A stretch of DNA of 64,000 nt, taken from assembly GCA_965218495.1 (NCBI GenBank), contig OZ244626.1, positions 2,046,001 through 2,110,000 on the forward strand. Direction: 5' to 3'. Shown in pieces: positions 18,223 through 27,374 of this stretch; within the stretch, counting starts at the first letter, position 1; each line of letters begins with the position of its first letter. The notes below the pieces were generated by a model that searched no databases, was not told where the DNA came from, and was given only the letters and a program-made list of their open reading frames with translations. This DNA comes from G965218495 sp965218495. GTDB lineage: Bacteria; Bacteroidota; Rhodothermia; Rhodothermales; Bin80. Both the position numbers and the translations under genes were made by a program.

Positions 18223-18741
18223 ATGACACAAGAAAGCAAACCTCTGGTCGGCATTGTGATGGGCAGCGACTCGGATCTCCCCGTAATGCGCAAGGCGGCG
18301 GACATCCTTTCGTCTTTTGATGTAGCATACGAGATCCACGTCATGAGCGCACACCGCACGCCCGAGCGCGCACACGAGTATGCCACCACGGCGCATACGC
18401 GCGGGCTGAAAGTCTTGATTGCGGGTGCCGGAGTGGCAGCACACCTGGCAGGCGTCCTGGCTGCCAGCACGCCACTGCCCGTGCTCGGCGTACCGATTAG
18501 CTCCGGCGCCTTGAAGGGGCTGGACGCACTGCTGGCTACGGTGCAGATGCCCAGTGGCATCCCTGTTGGGACGCTGGCCATTGACGGCTCCAAGAACGCG
18601 GCACTCTTGGCAGTGCAGATCCTTGCTACGACCGATGCATCATTGCAGAAACGGCTCTTGGCCTACAAGGCTGCGATGGTCGATCAAGTCGCAGAAAAGG
18701 ACACCCGCGTTCAGGCCGCGATGCGGCGCCAAGCAGGCTAG
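18223..18741 (+). CDS. purE: N5-carboxyaminoimidazole ribonucleotide mutase
   Basis: The class I PurE mutase moves the carboxyl group of N5-CAIR to give CAIR in purine synthesis. The ATG at 18223 gives 172 aa, opening with VGIVMGSDSDLPVM. SAHRTPERAHEY carries the active-site His. GAGVAAHLAGV and PVLGVPISSGALKGLDALLATVQMP (substrate-binding loops) follow. It begins 22 bp after ftsK. Its TAG overlaps the stop of the converging GWxTD gene by four bases (CTAG). purK is not in the window. Confidence 0.96.
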   Translation: MTQESKPLVGIVMGSDSDLPVMRKAADILSSFDVAYEIHVMSAHRTPERAHEYATTAHTRGLKVLIAGAGVAAHLAGVLAASTPLPVLGVPISSGALKGLDALLATVQMPSGIPVGTLAIDGSKNAALLAVQILATTDASLQKRLLAYKAAMVDQVAEKDTRVQAAMRRQAG

Positions 18742-21185
18742 TTTTCCAGGAACAGATCCTGTTCGCGCTCCGTGTGCCGGCCTGTGACGTTGTCAACCAC
18801 GGTTAGGGTTAGCGTGTATAGGCCCATGTCCTGGCGCGAAGCATCCAGAATCTGGTATAGGCTCTCTTGAGCACTTGTGCCTGAACCATGGTACGCAACG
18901 GACACGCCTTGTTGTCCTCCGCCTAAAAGAGCGCCCAGCGTACGTCGAAGGCCGCCGCGCGTGTCCTTCGGCGTGAGGGTGATCTCCACGTCGTAGTCCG
19001 TCATGCCACCGGTACCCTGCTCCAGGTTGTAGACCTCGAAGTACAGGTATATCGGCCAACCCGAGCCATATACGGACCAGGGTGCAGGCTGGATGGACAG
19101 GTTGCTACGCACAATCTCATTGGGGCCCAGCGGACTTCCGTCCAAGGTCTCTTCCACGCTATAGGCCAGCATTATGTCGCTAAGCCTAAGCTCGTCGGCA
19201 TTGAAGTCGGGCACATCTACACCGCGGCGCTGCACGGCTACCGTGAGCCCGCTCGCAGTGGCAAACTCTACCGAAATCTCGTGCGACCCCGGAGGCGACC
19301 CCATGACCTGCGTGTCAACCCACAACTCCTGTTCTTTGAATTGCACCACCTGGTTGATGGGCAGCCCGTAGATGGTGCGACGGCGCTCCACAAGGATATC
19401 ACGCTGTTCACTTATCAGGAACGTGCCCGCGTTGGCCGTGATCTCAACGAATTCTTTGTCACGGTCGTACTCGTTGAGCGGGATGCCGTAGTGCACGTAG
19501 AGATCCGTACGTGACTCATCACCCCTGAAAGCCGTAACCAGGAAGGGAATCTCAATCTGGCGACCCGGGGCTTCGTATTCGTACAGCTCAGGCGTTCGCG
19601 CTATCGTCTCTTTTGACAGTTGCACATAGTCGTTGAACCAGCTGCTGATTTCCGTGAATAGCTGGTCCGCCGGCGGGCTGTACATCCGGTATTCTCCGTT
19701 CTTGAACGGGTCCTCAAAGACAAAGCGAAAGTTGCCGTAGTCCCAAATGTTGTAGGAGTTATTTTCCTCAAAGGCCGCTGCCGCGGTGGACTGCAAGACG
19801 CCGAATGAAGCGGTACCACCGAGGCTGCGGCCGGTCGTCTGGAGTCCCTGCTCATTTCGCCCTTCCAAGGTCTCCGCAAAAGCACCTATCAGCAGCGATC
19901 GGGCATTGAAAATCCCATCCACGCTGGGACGCAGCACGACATCTTGAGGGGGCGGCCCATACCGCACCATGATTTGACCGCGCTCCGTTTCCCAGCCGCG
20001 CAGCCCCAGGGGCGGCGAGCTGTACAAGAGGTCCGCATACGTTAGCCGGTAATAATGTTCGAGCTTGCGCTCGTTGTAGGTAGTCAGATATCGCGGGTCC
20101 TGACTCGTCCAATACCGTGCATTAAAGGCTATCGGGTCCTCCTCACGCAGCTTTCGCTCATCTCGACTGAGAAAAAGGTCCAGATCTTCGTATGCCCGTT
20201 TTTCGTTTTCAGGCATGAATTCGAATGCCGTGCCAAAGCTGCGGTCTGCAGCGGCCATGTTCCCCAGCTTGTACTCAGCCAGGCCAAAGTACCGCCACAT
20301 GTCGGGATCCTCGGGATAGAAGGCGTACATGTTTTCCAGCATCTCCAGTGCGTCTTCGTACTCACCCTTAAGCGCAAAAATCTGCATCATCTTGTCATAG
20401 ACGATCCGCCGCCGCGGGTCGACTTCCAGGGCCTTTCCCAGGTGCGCGATGGCGCGCAGGTAGGCCTTTTCTGCCCGCCTGCCAAGGTCCAGCACGTTGA
20501 CTCCTTGCCCCTTCAGGGCTTCCAAGTCAAACTTGTCGCCCAGGAACACCTGGTTCACATCAACAAAAGTGTTTTCAGAAAACACGTCGTCAGGGTCAAA
20601 CTGCTGTTCGTCCAGGAGCTCATCCAGCGTCAGGTCATTCGGGTTGAAGAGTTCGCCCTCCGACTCGGCGACTTGGCGTTGCTCGCCTGCATAGCCGTAG
20701 TTGAGGCCCGGCATCATGATCGAGTTGCGATACTTCCAGAATTCGCGGATATTCACCAGCCCTAATTCCTCATGCGCGTAGGGGTTGTCCGTATCTAGCT
20801 TGAGAATAGCACGCGCCGTCTCAAGGCGCCGCGCTTCCTTTATGCGTTCTCCAACGAAGCTCCACGAATCTGTCCGGTACTGCATCAGGCGCGCCACCAG
20901 GTACTCGACGTTGTCGGGCTGAATCTCCAGTGCCTTATCGATGGCCTTGCGGGCCTTTGCTTCATCCCGCAATGGAGTCTCAAAGTAGACACGGGCCAGA
21001 AGGAACTGGGCCTCTGCGTTGTCGGGATCCTTTTCCGCGACTTGCTGGAAGAGCCTCGCTGCTGCCGCGAAGCGCTCTTCACGAAACGCCGCCTTGCCCG
21101 GGTCCAGCGGGTCGGCAGGATCGGTTTGCGCCCACAGCATCTGGGGCGCGATCAGCAGCGCAAGAATCAGAGATAATCTATACAT
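18738..21185 (-). CDS. GWxTD-domain protein with TPR repeats, exported
   Basis: An 815-aa protein with a signal peptide (MYRLSLILALLIAPQMLWAQ, cleavage near residue 20), placing it in the periplasm or outer surface. TPR-like helical repeats occupy residues ~25-130 and ~235-330. The GWxTD signature appears at ~396-401 as GWETERGQ, followed by MVRYGPP, with a long beta-rich region to the end. GWxTD proteins are mainly found in Bacteroidota/Rhodothermota and relatives, and their role is unknown. The gene is the last in the strand run after tyrS (84 bp gap), and it converges on purE. Confidence 0.85.
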   Translation of the reverse strand: MYRLSLILALLIAPQMLWAQTDPADPLDPGKAAFREERFAAAARLFQQVAEKDPDNAEAQFLLARVYFETPLRDEAKARKAIDKALEIQPDNVEYLVARLMQYRTDSWSFVGERIKEARRLETARAILKLDTDNPYAHEELGLVNIREFWKYRNSIMMPGLNYGYAGEQRQVAESEGELFNPNDLTLDELLDEQQFDPDDVFSENTFVDVNQVFLGDKFDLEALKGQGVNVLDLGRRAEKAYLRAIAHLGKALEVDPRRRIVYDKMMQIFALKGEYEDALEMLENMYAFYPEDPDMWRYFGLAEYKLGNMAAADRSFGTAFEFMPENEKRAYEDLDLFLSRDERKLREEDPIAFNARYWTSQDPRYLTTYNERKLEHYYRLTYADLLYSSPPLGLRGWETERGQIMVRYGPPPQDVVLRPSVDGIFNARSLLIGAFAETLEGRNEQGLQTTGRSLGGTASFGVLQSTAAAAFEENNSYNIWDYGNFRFVFEDPFKNGEYRMYSPPADQLFTEISSWFNDYVQLSKETIARTPELYEYEAPGRQIEIPFLVTAFRGDESRTDLYVHYGIPLNEYDRDKEFVEITANAGTFLISEQRDILVERRRTIYGLPINQVVQFKEQELWVDTQVMGSPPGSHEISVEFATASGLTVAVQRRGVDVPDFNADELRLSDIMLAYSVEETLDGSPLGPNEIVRSNLSIQPAPWSVYGSGWPIYLYFEVYNLEQGTGGMTDYDVEITLTPKDTRGGLRRTLGALLGGGQQGVSVAYHGSGTSAQESLYQILDASRQDMGLYTLTLTVVDNVTGRHTEREQDLFLEN

Positions 21186-21269
21186 CGTTTTTAGCGATTT
21201 GTGGTATTACACGCAACCACTGGGTTCGTACACAGCCAAAAGTCTACGCATTGTACGCAAGACGGATTC

Positions 21270-22484
21270 CTACCACGTGATGCGAGCAAAGCGGCGCTTG
21301 CCCGCGCGTACAACGAAGGGGGCCTGCTGCTCAAGATCTATCACCATCCGGCTGTCGGCTACACGTCGCCCATTGACCTTAACGGCTCCTTGCTGCACAA
21401 GGCGGCGCGCATCCCCGTTGGAAGAAGCAAGACCTGCCTGCGTCAGCAGCGTCAGGAGCCCGATTTTGCTGCCTGCAGTAATGTCGGGACGGTACGACGG
21501 CAATTCCTCAGGCACCTCCTTACGAATCACGGTGCGTTCAAAGTGATCCCGTGCCCTGCGCGCAGCCACATCTCCGTGATACATGCGCGTAATCATGGTC
21601 GCGAGGTGGTGCTTCGCATCGCGCGGCTGCGTCGCCGCCTCCTCCTTCAACTTAGGCAAGTCGTGCGTGTCAGCATCGCTAGCCAACTCAAAATACCGGT
21701 ATATCAGCGTGTCCGGGATCGAGAGCACTTTGCCGTACATCGCGTCCGGTGCTTCGGTAACCCCGATATAGTTATCGAGCGACTTGGACATCTTTTCAGT
21801 GCCATCAAGCCCTTCCAGGATCGGCAGGGTAATACATACCTGCGGAGACTGCCCCATGGCCTTTTGGATGGTCCGTCCCATTAGGAGGTTAAACTTCTGA
21901 TCCGTGCCTCCAAGCTCAACATCTGCTTGGATAGCCACCGAATCCTGCGCCTGTGCCAGCGGGTACAGCAGCTCATGCAGCCCGATCGGCTCGTCTTTGG
22001 CGTAACGGGACGCAAAATCATCACGGTTAAGCATCCGCGCCACCGTCGTCTTCATGGCCAGCAGCACCACGTCCTCAAACTGCATCTGCCCAAGCCACTC
22101 GGAGTTGTAAACGATCCGAGTCCGATCCCTATCGAGTATTTTCGAGGCCTGTTCAAAGTAAGATGCACCGTTGCGCCGGGTTTCTTCCAGCGACAGCGCC
22201 GGCCGCGTCTTTGAGCGACCACTGGCATCACCGATCATGCCGGTGAAGTCACCGACGATTAGTACGGCCTGGTGACCCAGGTCCTGAAACTGACGCAGCT
22301 TACGCAGCACGACCGCGTGACCCAGGTGCAGATCCGGACGGCTCGGGTCACATCCAAGTTTTACGACCAGCGGCCTGCCGCTTCGGGAAGATGCCTCAAG
22401 CTTTGCGACAAGCTCTTCCTCAGGGATAACTTCTTCCGTACCCCGGCGAATATGTAGAAGCTGTTCCGCTACCGGCTGAAACAT
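21270..22484 (-). CDS. tyrS: Tyrosyl-tRNA synthetase
   Basis: Class I aminoacyl-tRNA synthetase that charges tRNA-Tyr. The HIGH motif is HLGH at residues 53-56 and the KMSKS motif is present at ~230. The tyrosine-binding segment LGGTDQKFNLLMGR lies before it. The C-terminal ~70 residues form an S4 RNA-binding domain (AGLASSNGDARRLVQQGAVKVNG). Length 404 aa fits the TyrZ-like branch. It is 9 bp downstream of smpB in the ribosome-related operon. Confidence 0.97.
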   Translation of the reverse strand: MFQPVAEQLLHIRRGTEEVIPEEELVAKLEASSRSGRPLVVKLGCDPSRPDLHLGHAVVLRKLRQFQDLGHQAVLIVGDFTGMIGDASGRSKTRPALSLEETRRNGASYFEQASKILDRDRTRIVYNSEWLGQMQFEDVVLLAMKTTVARMLNRDDFASRYAKDEPIGLHELLYPLAQAQDSVAIQADVELGGTDQKFNLLMGRTIQKAMGQSPQVCITLPILEGLDGTEKMSKSLDNYIGVTEAPDAMYGKVLSIPDTLIYRYFELASDADTHDLPKLKEEAATQPRDAKHHLATMITRMYHGDVAARRARDHFERTVIRKEVPEELPSYRPDITAGSKIGLLTLLTQAGLASSNGDARRLVQQGAVKVNGRRVADSRMVIDLEQQAPFVVRAGKRRFARITW

Positions 22485-22493
22485 CTCGGTTGG

Positions 22494-22949
22494 CTAGTAC
22501 TCCTTTAGGGTTCGATCCAGACGCCGCTTGATGTCCCGCTCGGCCATGGCCTCGCGCTTATCGTAAAGACGCTTGCCGCGGGCCAAGCCAATTTCGACTT
22601 TGATGATGCCGCCACTCAGGTACATCCTGAGCGGGATAATGGTAAACCCCTTCTGTTCGGTAGACTTTTTCAGTGCCCGTATCTGCCGGCGGTGCAGCAG
22701 CAACTTGCGCTCCCGCAGCGGGTCATGATTGTTCAGGTTGCCATGGGAATACGGCGAAATATGTGCGCCCACCAGGAACACCTCCGATCCGCGCACCCTG
22801 CAGTAGGCATCCGCGAGGCTTACACGCCCGTTGCGTGCAGCCTTGACTTCTGTACCTACCAGTGCCAGCCCCGCTTCAAGCGTTTCCGTGACATGGTACT
22901 CACGGCGGGCGCGCCGGTTGGACACCAGTGTTCCGGTGCTTTCGGGCAT
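22494..22949 (-). CDS. smpB: SsrA-binding protein SmpB
   Basis: Partner of tmRNA in rescue of stalled ribosomes. The 151-aa sequence shows NRRARREYHVTETLEAGLAL, GTEVKAARNGRVSLADAY and the basic C-terminal tail (LARGKRLYDKREAMAERDIKR) that enters the mRNA channel. The family core is complete. It sits 6 bp after mqnA and 9 bp before tyrS. The ssrA RNA gene was not found in the window. Confidence 0.97.
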   Translation of the reverse strand: MPESTGTLVSNRRARREYHVTETLEAGLALVGTEVKAARNGRVSLADAYCRVRGSEVFLVGAHISPYSHGNLNNHDPLRERKLLLHRRQIRALKKSTEQKGFTIIPLRMYLSGGIIKVEIGLARGKRLYDKREAMAERDIKRRLDRTLKEY

Positions 22950-22955
22950 GGTATG

Positions 22956-23747
22956 CTAGTATGGTCTGCCGGCGAGGGGCGCAGCCCACCAAGGCGCGTT
23001 GTCGTCCTCTTCCCCCGCTATGTACATCGGGAGTTTGCCAAGTTCGTTGGTCACGTTATAGTAGTACAGGTACTCGCGAATCCTGGTAAGGCTTGCCACC
23101 GCCAAATCGTCGAATCGCAGCCGCAAGCTTTCGGCATAAAATTCCGGGCGGTCGGGCCAAGCCCCTGCCAGCGTTTCCGCTGCCCGCGCCAGCGCCTTCA
23201 CGGTAGCTACCATCTCGGGCGTCGCCGCATCAGCTAGTGTTACGAACAGCCCCCATACCATGGGGTACTGGGCGAGCTCATACCACTCTTGCCCTATGTC
23301 AAAGATCGTGCCAAGAGCGTTGTCACCCGGTGCTGCCGGACCAATGAGCAAGGCGGCATCGTCCGAAGCGAACGGCAGTTCTTCCCTGGGGCGTGCCACA
23401 AAAGCGGGGCACTTGCCATAGTGTTCCTGCAAAACAATTCGCGCCATCAGTGCTTCCTGCGCGCTGTCCGCGGAATAGCCCACCGTTCCCACGCACTTGA
23501 TTCCGTGCCTGAGCACAAGCCGTGCAAAGGGGTATGACCAAGCCGACACCGCGGCTTCGGGCAATACCGTGATCGCCTCGTTGTACGCCAAGGCTAGGGT
23601 CGTGGGGAGCAGCGCCACATCAACCTGCTGCTCCAGCAGCAGCTTGACGCATTTTGCCGCGTCGTGACATTCGGCCAAGAGGCCCTGCGCCTGCGCCGCC
23701 TGGCGCAAGCACTCGGCAGGGGGGCGGTCCCAGAGGGCCAGAAACAT
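22956..23747 (-). CDS. mqnA: Chorismate dehydratase MqnA (futalosine pathway)
   Basis: First step of the futalosine route to menaquinone: chorismate to 3-enolpyruvylbenzoate. About 263 aa from ATG 23747, which starts 4 bp after the rplS stop; a longer frame overlaps rplS and lacks conservation. The periplasmic-binding-protein-like fold shows as VDVALLPTTLALAYNE, VGTVGYSADSAQEALMARIVLQEHYG and ALLIGPAAP...FDIGQEWYELAQYPMVWGLFV. The last segment (DIG.EW...T..P.VFA type) is typical of the MqnA/MqnD group. MqnD is the main alternative, but the sequence order fits MqnA better. It is unusual to find it between ribosomal and trans-translation genes. Confidence 0.85.
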   Translation of the reverse strand: MFLALWDRPPAECLRQAAQAQGLLAECHDAAKCVKLLLEQQVDVALLPTTLALAYNEAITVLPEAAVSAWSYPFARLVLRHGIKCVGTVGYSADSAQEALMARIVLQEHYGKCPAFVARPREELPFASDDAALLIGPAAPGDNALGTIFDIGQEWYELAQYPMVWGLFVTLADAATPEMVATVKALARAAETLAGAWPDRPEFYAESLRLRFDDLAVASLTRIREYLYYYNVTNELGKLPMYIAGEEDDNAPWWAAPLAGRPY

Positions 23748-23751
23748 AGCC

Positions 23752-24114
23752 CTACGATGCTTCGCGCCGCTGCTCCTTGATACGCGCCGCCTTGCCGCGC
23801 AGCTTTCGCAGGTAGTAGAGCTTGGCGCGTCGGACGCGTCCGCGGCGCTTGACTTCAATCGTGGCGACGCTCGGGGAATGGTACGGGAAGACGCGCTCCA
23901 CTCCTACGCCATTGGAAATCTTGCGGACCATGAACGTTTTCCGGGCCCCGCCACCGCGGATGCTGATTACTACACCCTGAAAAATCTGGATGCGTGACTT
24001 CTGGCCCTCGACAACACGTACATGCACGGCGATGGTATCACCGGGCTCAAATGCTGGCAGCGCCGTTTCTCTAAACTGCGTAGCCTCTACGATGCTCATC
24101 AGGTCTTTTGGCAT
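23752..24114 (-). CDS. rplS: 50S ribosomal protein L19
   Basis: A 120-aa protein at the 30S-50S interface. Matches include FEPGDTIAVHVRVVEG, SRIQIFQGVVISIRGGG, TFMVRKISNGVGVERVFPYHSP and the C-terminal KRRGRVRRAKLYYLR, all diagnostic for bL19. A second in-frame ATG five codons in (MSIVEATQF) is an alternative start. Position after trmD is the classical rpsP-rimM-trmD-rplS order. Confidence 0.97.
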   Translation of the reverse strand: MPKDLMSIVEATQFRETALPAFEPGDTIAVHVRVVEGQKSRIQIFQGVVISIRGGGARKTFMVRKISNGVGVERVFPYHSPSVATIEVKRRGRVRRAKLYYLRKLRGKAARIKEQRREAS

Positions 24115-24128
24115 ATCCCACCTCCGAT

Positions 24129-24809
24129 TCAGTGTGCCTCTTGAGGGTTCTGTAACAAGTCGGGACGCCGCGATTGCGTCTTCCCTATGCGTTTTGCTTC
24201 GCGCCAGCGCGCTACGCGTTCATGATCTCCGGAGCGCAGTACAGCCGGCACTTCCAGTCCACGGAATACGGCCGGTCGCGTATATAGAGGCGCACCAAGC
24301 AGTCCATCCTGGAATGAGTCCGAAAGTGCCGAGGCGGCATCGCCCAAGACGCCAGGAACCAAGCGTGCGACAGCGTCAATGAGTACCAAAGCTGGCAGCT
24401 CGCCGCCACTGAGTACGTAGTCGCCTATGGAGATCTCACGCGTCACCAAAGCATCTCGCACGCGCTGGTCCACGCCCTTGTAGTGGCCCGCAATAAGGAC
24501 CAGGTGGTGCTTCAGCGACAGCATATTTGCCAATTCCTGCGTGAGCATCTCACCATCGGGACTCAGAAAGATCACCTCGTCCGGTTGGCCGCCCAGCGCT
24601 TCCAAGCATGCAAAGATAGGCTCGGGTTTCAGCACCATGCCGGGGCCGCCGCCGTAGGGATAGTCGTCGATCTGCCGATGCTTGCCCATCGCATGTGCCC
24701 GTAGGTCGTGTACGCGGACATCAAGCTGCGCCTCGGCGCGGCGCACCACGCTCAGGTCAAGCGTTCCCTGGACCAGGGTGGGTACTGCAGTGAGGATGTC
24801 GATTCGCAT
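24129..24809 (-). CDS. trmD: tRNA (guanine37-N1)-methyltransferase
   Basis: A SPOUT-fold enzyme that makes m1G37, protecting the reading frame. The 226-aa protein shows the trefoil-knot SAM-binding pieces LIAGHYKGVDQRV and SIGDYVLSGGE, and the dimer-active-site piece YPYGGGPGMVLKPEP. The C-terminus is normal. Located between rimM and rplS with gaps of 14-15 bp. Confidence 0.97.
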   Translation of the reverse strand: MRIDILTAVPTLVQGTLDLSVVRRAEAQLDVRVHDLRAHAMGKHRQIDDYPYGGGPGMVLKPEPIFACLEALGGQPDEVIFLSPDGEMLTQELANMLSLKHHLVLIAGHYKGVDQRVRDALVTREISIGDYVLSGGELPALVLIDAVARLVPGVLGDAASALSDSFQDGLLGAPLYTRPAVFRGLEVPAVLRSGDHERVARWREAKRIGKTQSRRPDLLQNPQEAH

Positions 24810-24824
24810 GACAGTCCACCCGTC

Positions 24825-25355
24825 TCAGTCCAATAGACCCTCAATGGGTGACACTACAAGGGTCCGGCTTTCCAGATTCACTGTACGTACGAATTCCGGC
24901 ACGGCCGGGATCAGCGCATCCGCCAGCCCTGGCCGCGTCACCACGTAGATGTTATTAGACGGCATCTCCCACACATCCTTGACCGCACCCACCGACACGC
25001 CGTCAGTAGTCATTACGGTCATGCCAATTAGATCATGCAGAAAGAATTCTCCTGGCGCGAGCGGCGGCACATCCAGCATCCGGACGTAGACGTTCATCCG
25101 TCCATACTGCGACGCTTCTTCGCTGGTTTGCGCTCCGCCCAGGCGCACCAGCGCCATCACGCCGCGCTTAGTACGCTGCAGACGTGCCGTATCGACCGCA
25201 GTGGCCACTGCAGCGGCAGGTGTGGAGCCTACCCAGACCAGGTCCAGGTTCAGCAGGCGCATGGGATCGTCACACTCCGGTATCACTTTACATTCTCCCT
25301 TGAGTCCATGGGCACGCGTAACGCGGCCCACCAAGAGCAGTTCTGTGGCCTGCAT
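24825..25355 (-). CDS. rimM: Ribosome maturation factor RimM
   Basis: Assists assembly of the 30S head, binding S19. About 176 aa from ATG 25355, chosen because it opens with LLVGRVTRAHGLKGECKV, the family start. The frame runs further upstream only as a basic shadow of the rpsP tail. The PRC-barrel half is seen at FFLHDLIGMTVMTTDGVSVG, followed by SNNIYVVTRPG...LIPAVPEFV. It starts 10 bp after rpsP. Confidence 0.94.
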   Translation of the reverse strand: MQATELLLVGRVTRAHGLKGECKVIPECDDPMRLLNLDLVWVGSTPAAAVATAVDTARLQRTKRGVMALVRLGGAQTSEEASQYGRMNVYVRMLDVPPLAPGEFFLHDLIGMTVMTTDGVSVGAVKDVWEMPSNNIYVVTRPGLADALIPAVPEFVRTVNLESRTLVVSPIEGLLD

Positions 25356-25365
25356 GGCCGCGTTG

Positions 25366-25872
25366 CTATTCTTCTTCTTTGTCCGCCTCGGCCGCCTTTG
25401 CTGCCTCGGCTTTTGCCTTCTTCTCGGCCAGAGCCTTTTTGCGCGCCGCCGCTTCGGCAGCTTCCCGCTTGGCAGCAACTTCAGCCTCGTGCTCCAGTGC
25501 TGCCGTGCGACGTTCCGCAGAAGTTACCTTCCTGTTTGCCTCTGCCTTCGCGGCATGACGCTCGCGGTGCTGCTGTACCGCTTCGCCTATCTCCTCTTCT
25601 GCTCTTCCCTTGCGCTTCAGGTGGAGACCCAACAGGAGGCCTTGCTTGCTAAGGAGGCTGCGCACGGTAGCGGTGGGCTGCGCACCCACGCTCAGCCAGT
25701 ACATCACACGCTCGTCCTTGAGCTCTACGCGTGCTGGCTCTTCCAAGGGATAGTAGCGACCCAGGTCTTCGATAAAGCGCCCGTCACGTGGACTGCGGAC
25801 ATCTGCCACCACTACAGCCCAGATGGGCAGCTTTTTGCGGCCCATACGCCGCAGTCTGAGTTTTACTGCCAC
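25366..25872 (-). CDS. rpsP: 30S ribosomal protein S16 with long charged C-terminal tail
   Basis: The first ~80 residues are a standard bS16 core (VKLRLRRMGRKKLPIWAVV, DGRFIEDLGRYYPLEEPA, WLSVGAQPTATVRSLLSKQG). Residues ~85-168 are an added Ala/Lys/Glu/Arg-rich tail, likely helical and exposed, doubling the length of a typical S16 (~80-90 aa). Such extensions are known in Bacteroidota. It lies 24 bp after ffh. Confidence 0.96.
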   Translation of the reverse strand: MAVKLRLRRMGRKKLPIWAVVVADVRSPRDGRFIEDLGRYYPLEEPARVELKDERVMYWLSVGAQPTATVRSLLSKQGLLLGLHLKRKGRAEEEIGEAVQQHRERHAAKAEANRKVTSAERRTAALEHEAEVAAKREAAEAAARKKALAEKKAKAEAAKAAEADKEEE

Positions 25873-25896
25873 TCTCGTGTACCTGTTTGTCTAGGG

Positions 25897-27252
25897 TTAC
25901 CGCATCATTTGCGCCATCTGAGCAGGGTTGATCTGCCTGCCCGACTGCTTCAGCTTCATGGCACTCTTCATCATCTTGCGCAAGGTGCGCAAGTGCTGCA
26001 GCACGTCATTGACATCGCGCACCTGGAGGCCGCAGCCTCGCGCAATACGTCGACGTCGGCTGCTGGTGATGATTTCCGGCCTACGCCGCTCCTGTAGCGT
26101 CATTGACAGGATAATCGCTTCCATGAACTTCAGCGACTCCCCATCAGGCTGCGCTTTCCTGGTGAGCTGTTTGGCCCTCGGCATCATTCCCATGACATCG
26201 GACAGCGACCCCATTGCCTGTATTTTCCGTAGGTAGTAAAGGAAATCCTGCAGATCAAACTGCTCTTTGCGGATCCTCTTGCGGAGCGCAGCGGCCTGCT
26301 GCTGGTCGAACTGCTGCTGCGCCTTTTCGACGAACGTCACCACATCGCCCATGCCCAAGATCCGCCGTGCCATGCGGTCCGGGTGGAACGGCGAAAGTTG
26401 ACTCAGCTTCTCGCCGGTGGACGCAAATTTGATCGGCTTTTTTACGACCGACCGAATCGATAGCGCTGCGCCCCCGCGCGTGTCGCCATCCAGCTTCGAC
26501 AGTACGACACCGGTAAAGTCTAGCTGATTGTTAAATTCCCGCGCAGTGTTGACGGCATCCTGCCCTGTCATGCTGTCGACCACGAACAGGATCTCCGACG
26601 GATTAACGGACCGCTTTATTTCCGACACCTCCGCCATCATTGCCTGATCGACATGAAGACGTCCGGCGGTATCGATGATTACGACATCCTGAGCACTCTT
26701 GCGGGCCGTCACGACTGCTTCACGCGCTACGCGCGGGGCATCCTGCACCACGAAACCCGTATCGTCCACGACCGAATACACTGGGACATCAATCTCGCCG
26801 GCAAGCGTGCGAAGCTGATCTACTGCGGCTGGACGATAGACGTCGGCAGCGGCGAGCAGCGGAACCCGGCCTTGACCCTTCAGGTGCAGAGCCAGCTTTC
26901 CGCAGAAAGTAGTCTTGCCTGATCCCTGCAGGCCCGCTACCAGTATCACCGTCGGCTGGCGCCCGCTGAGCTTTATTCCCTTGGACGCGCCACCGAGCAA
27001 CGTGACAAGTTCGTCGTAAACTATCTTCACCAGTAGCTGACCCGGTGCCACAGACCGAAGCACTTCTTCGCCCAGTGCCTTATCCTTGACGCGGTTGGTG
27101 AAATTTCGAGCGACCTGGTAGTTGACATCCGCCTCCAACAGCGCCCGCCTAACATCGCCCATAGTCTGGACAATGTTGAGTTCGGTTATGCGTCCCTGAC
27201 CGGAAAGGCGCTGCAGCGCCCCCTCCAGCTTGGTTGTCAGGCTGTCAAACAT
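25897..27252 (-). CDS. ffh: Signal recognition particle protein Ffh
   Basis: SRP GTPase of 451 aa that targets nascent membrane proteins. The N domain opens with MFDSLTTKLEGALQRLSGQG. G1 GLQGSGKTT is at residues 107-115, DTAGR near 190-195, and the TKLDGD-type motif appears as SKLDGDTRGGAA. The Met-rich M domain begins near residue 300 and contains RRRRIARGCG, the 4.5S RNA-binding part. It is the first gene of the ribosome/tRNA operon and has a well-placed promoter upstream. Confidence 0.97.
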   Translation of the reverse strand: MFDSLTTKLEGALQRLSGQGRITELNIVQTMGDVRRALLEADVNYQVARNFTNRVKDKALGEEVLRSVAPGQLLVKIVYDELVTLLGGASKGIKLSGRQPTVILVAGLQGSGKTTFCGKLALHLKGQGRVPLLAAADVYRPAAVDQLRTLAGEIDVPVYSVVDDTGFVVQDAPRVAREAVVTARKSAQDVVIIDTAGRLHVDQAMMAEVSEIKRSVNPSEILFVVDSMTGQDAVNTAREFNNQLDFTGVVLSKLDGDTRGGAALSIRSVVKKPIKFASTGEKLSQLSPFHPDRMARRILGMGDVVTFVEKAQQQFDQQQAAALRKRIRKEQFDLQDFLYYLRKIQAMGSLSDVMGMMPRAKQLTRKAQPDGESLKFMEAIILSMTLQERRRPEIITSSRRRRIARGCGLQVRDVNDVLQHLRTLRKMMKSAMKLKQSGRQINPAQMAQMMR

Positions 27253-27282
27253 CAGGCTGATTCAGCAAAGTGCATAGAACAG

Positions 27283-27313
27283 CAAATTTACCGTGTGCAG
27301 CCCATTTTAACAA
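27283..27313 (-). promoter_or_regulatory. Bacteroidota-type promoter for the ffh operon
   Basis: Reading the minus strand, TTG (27313-27311), a 20-base spacer and TAAATTTG (27290-27283) match the Bacteroidota -33 TTG / -7 TAnnTTTG consensus with the usual 19-21 spacing. The ffh ATG is at 27252, giving a leader of roughly 25 bases. Confidence 0.7.
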
Positions 27314-27374
27314 CTGCGGGCGGTAATTGATTAGGCACCTATGATCCTACGCGGATTCTTCACATCTGTTTGCC

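Noticed and set aside
25201..26097. 298-codon plus-strand frame opposite rpsP and ffh
   Set aside because: Leu/Pro/His-rich antisense of the conserved operon.
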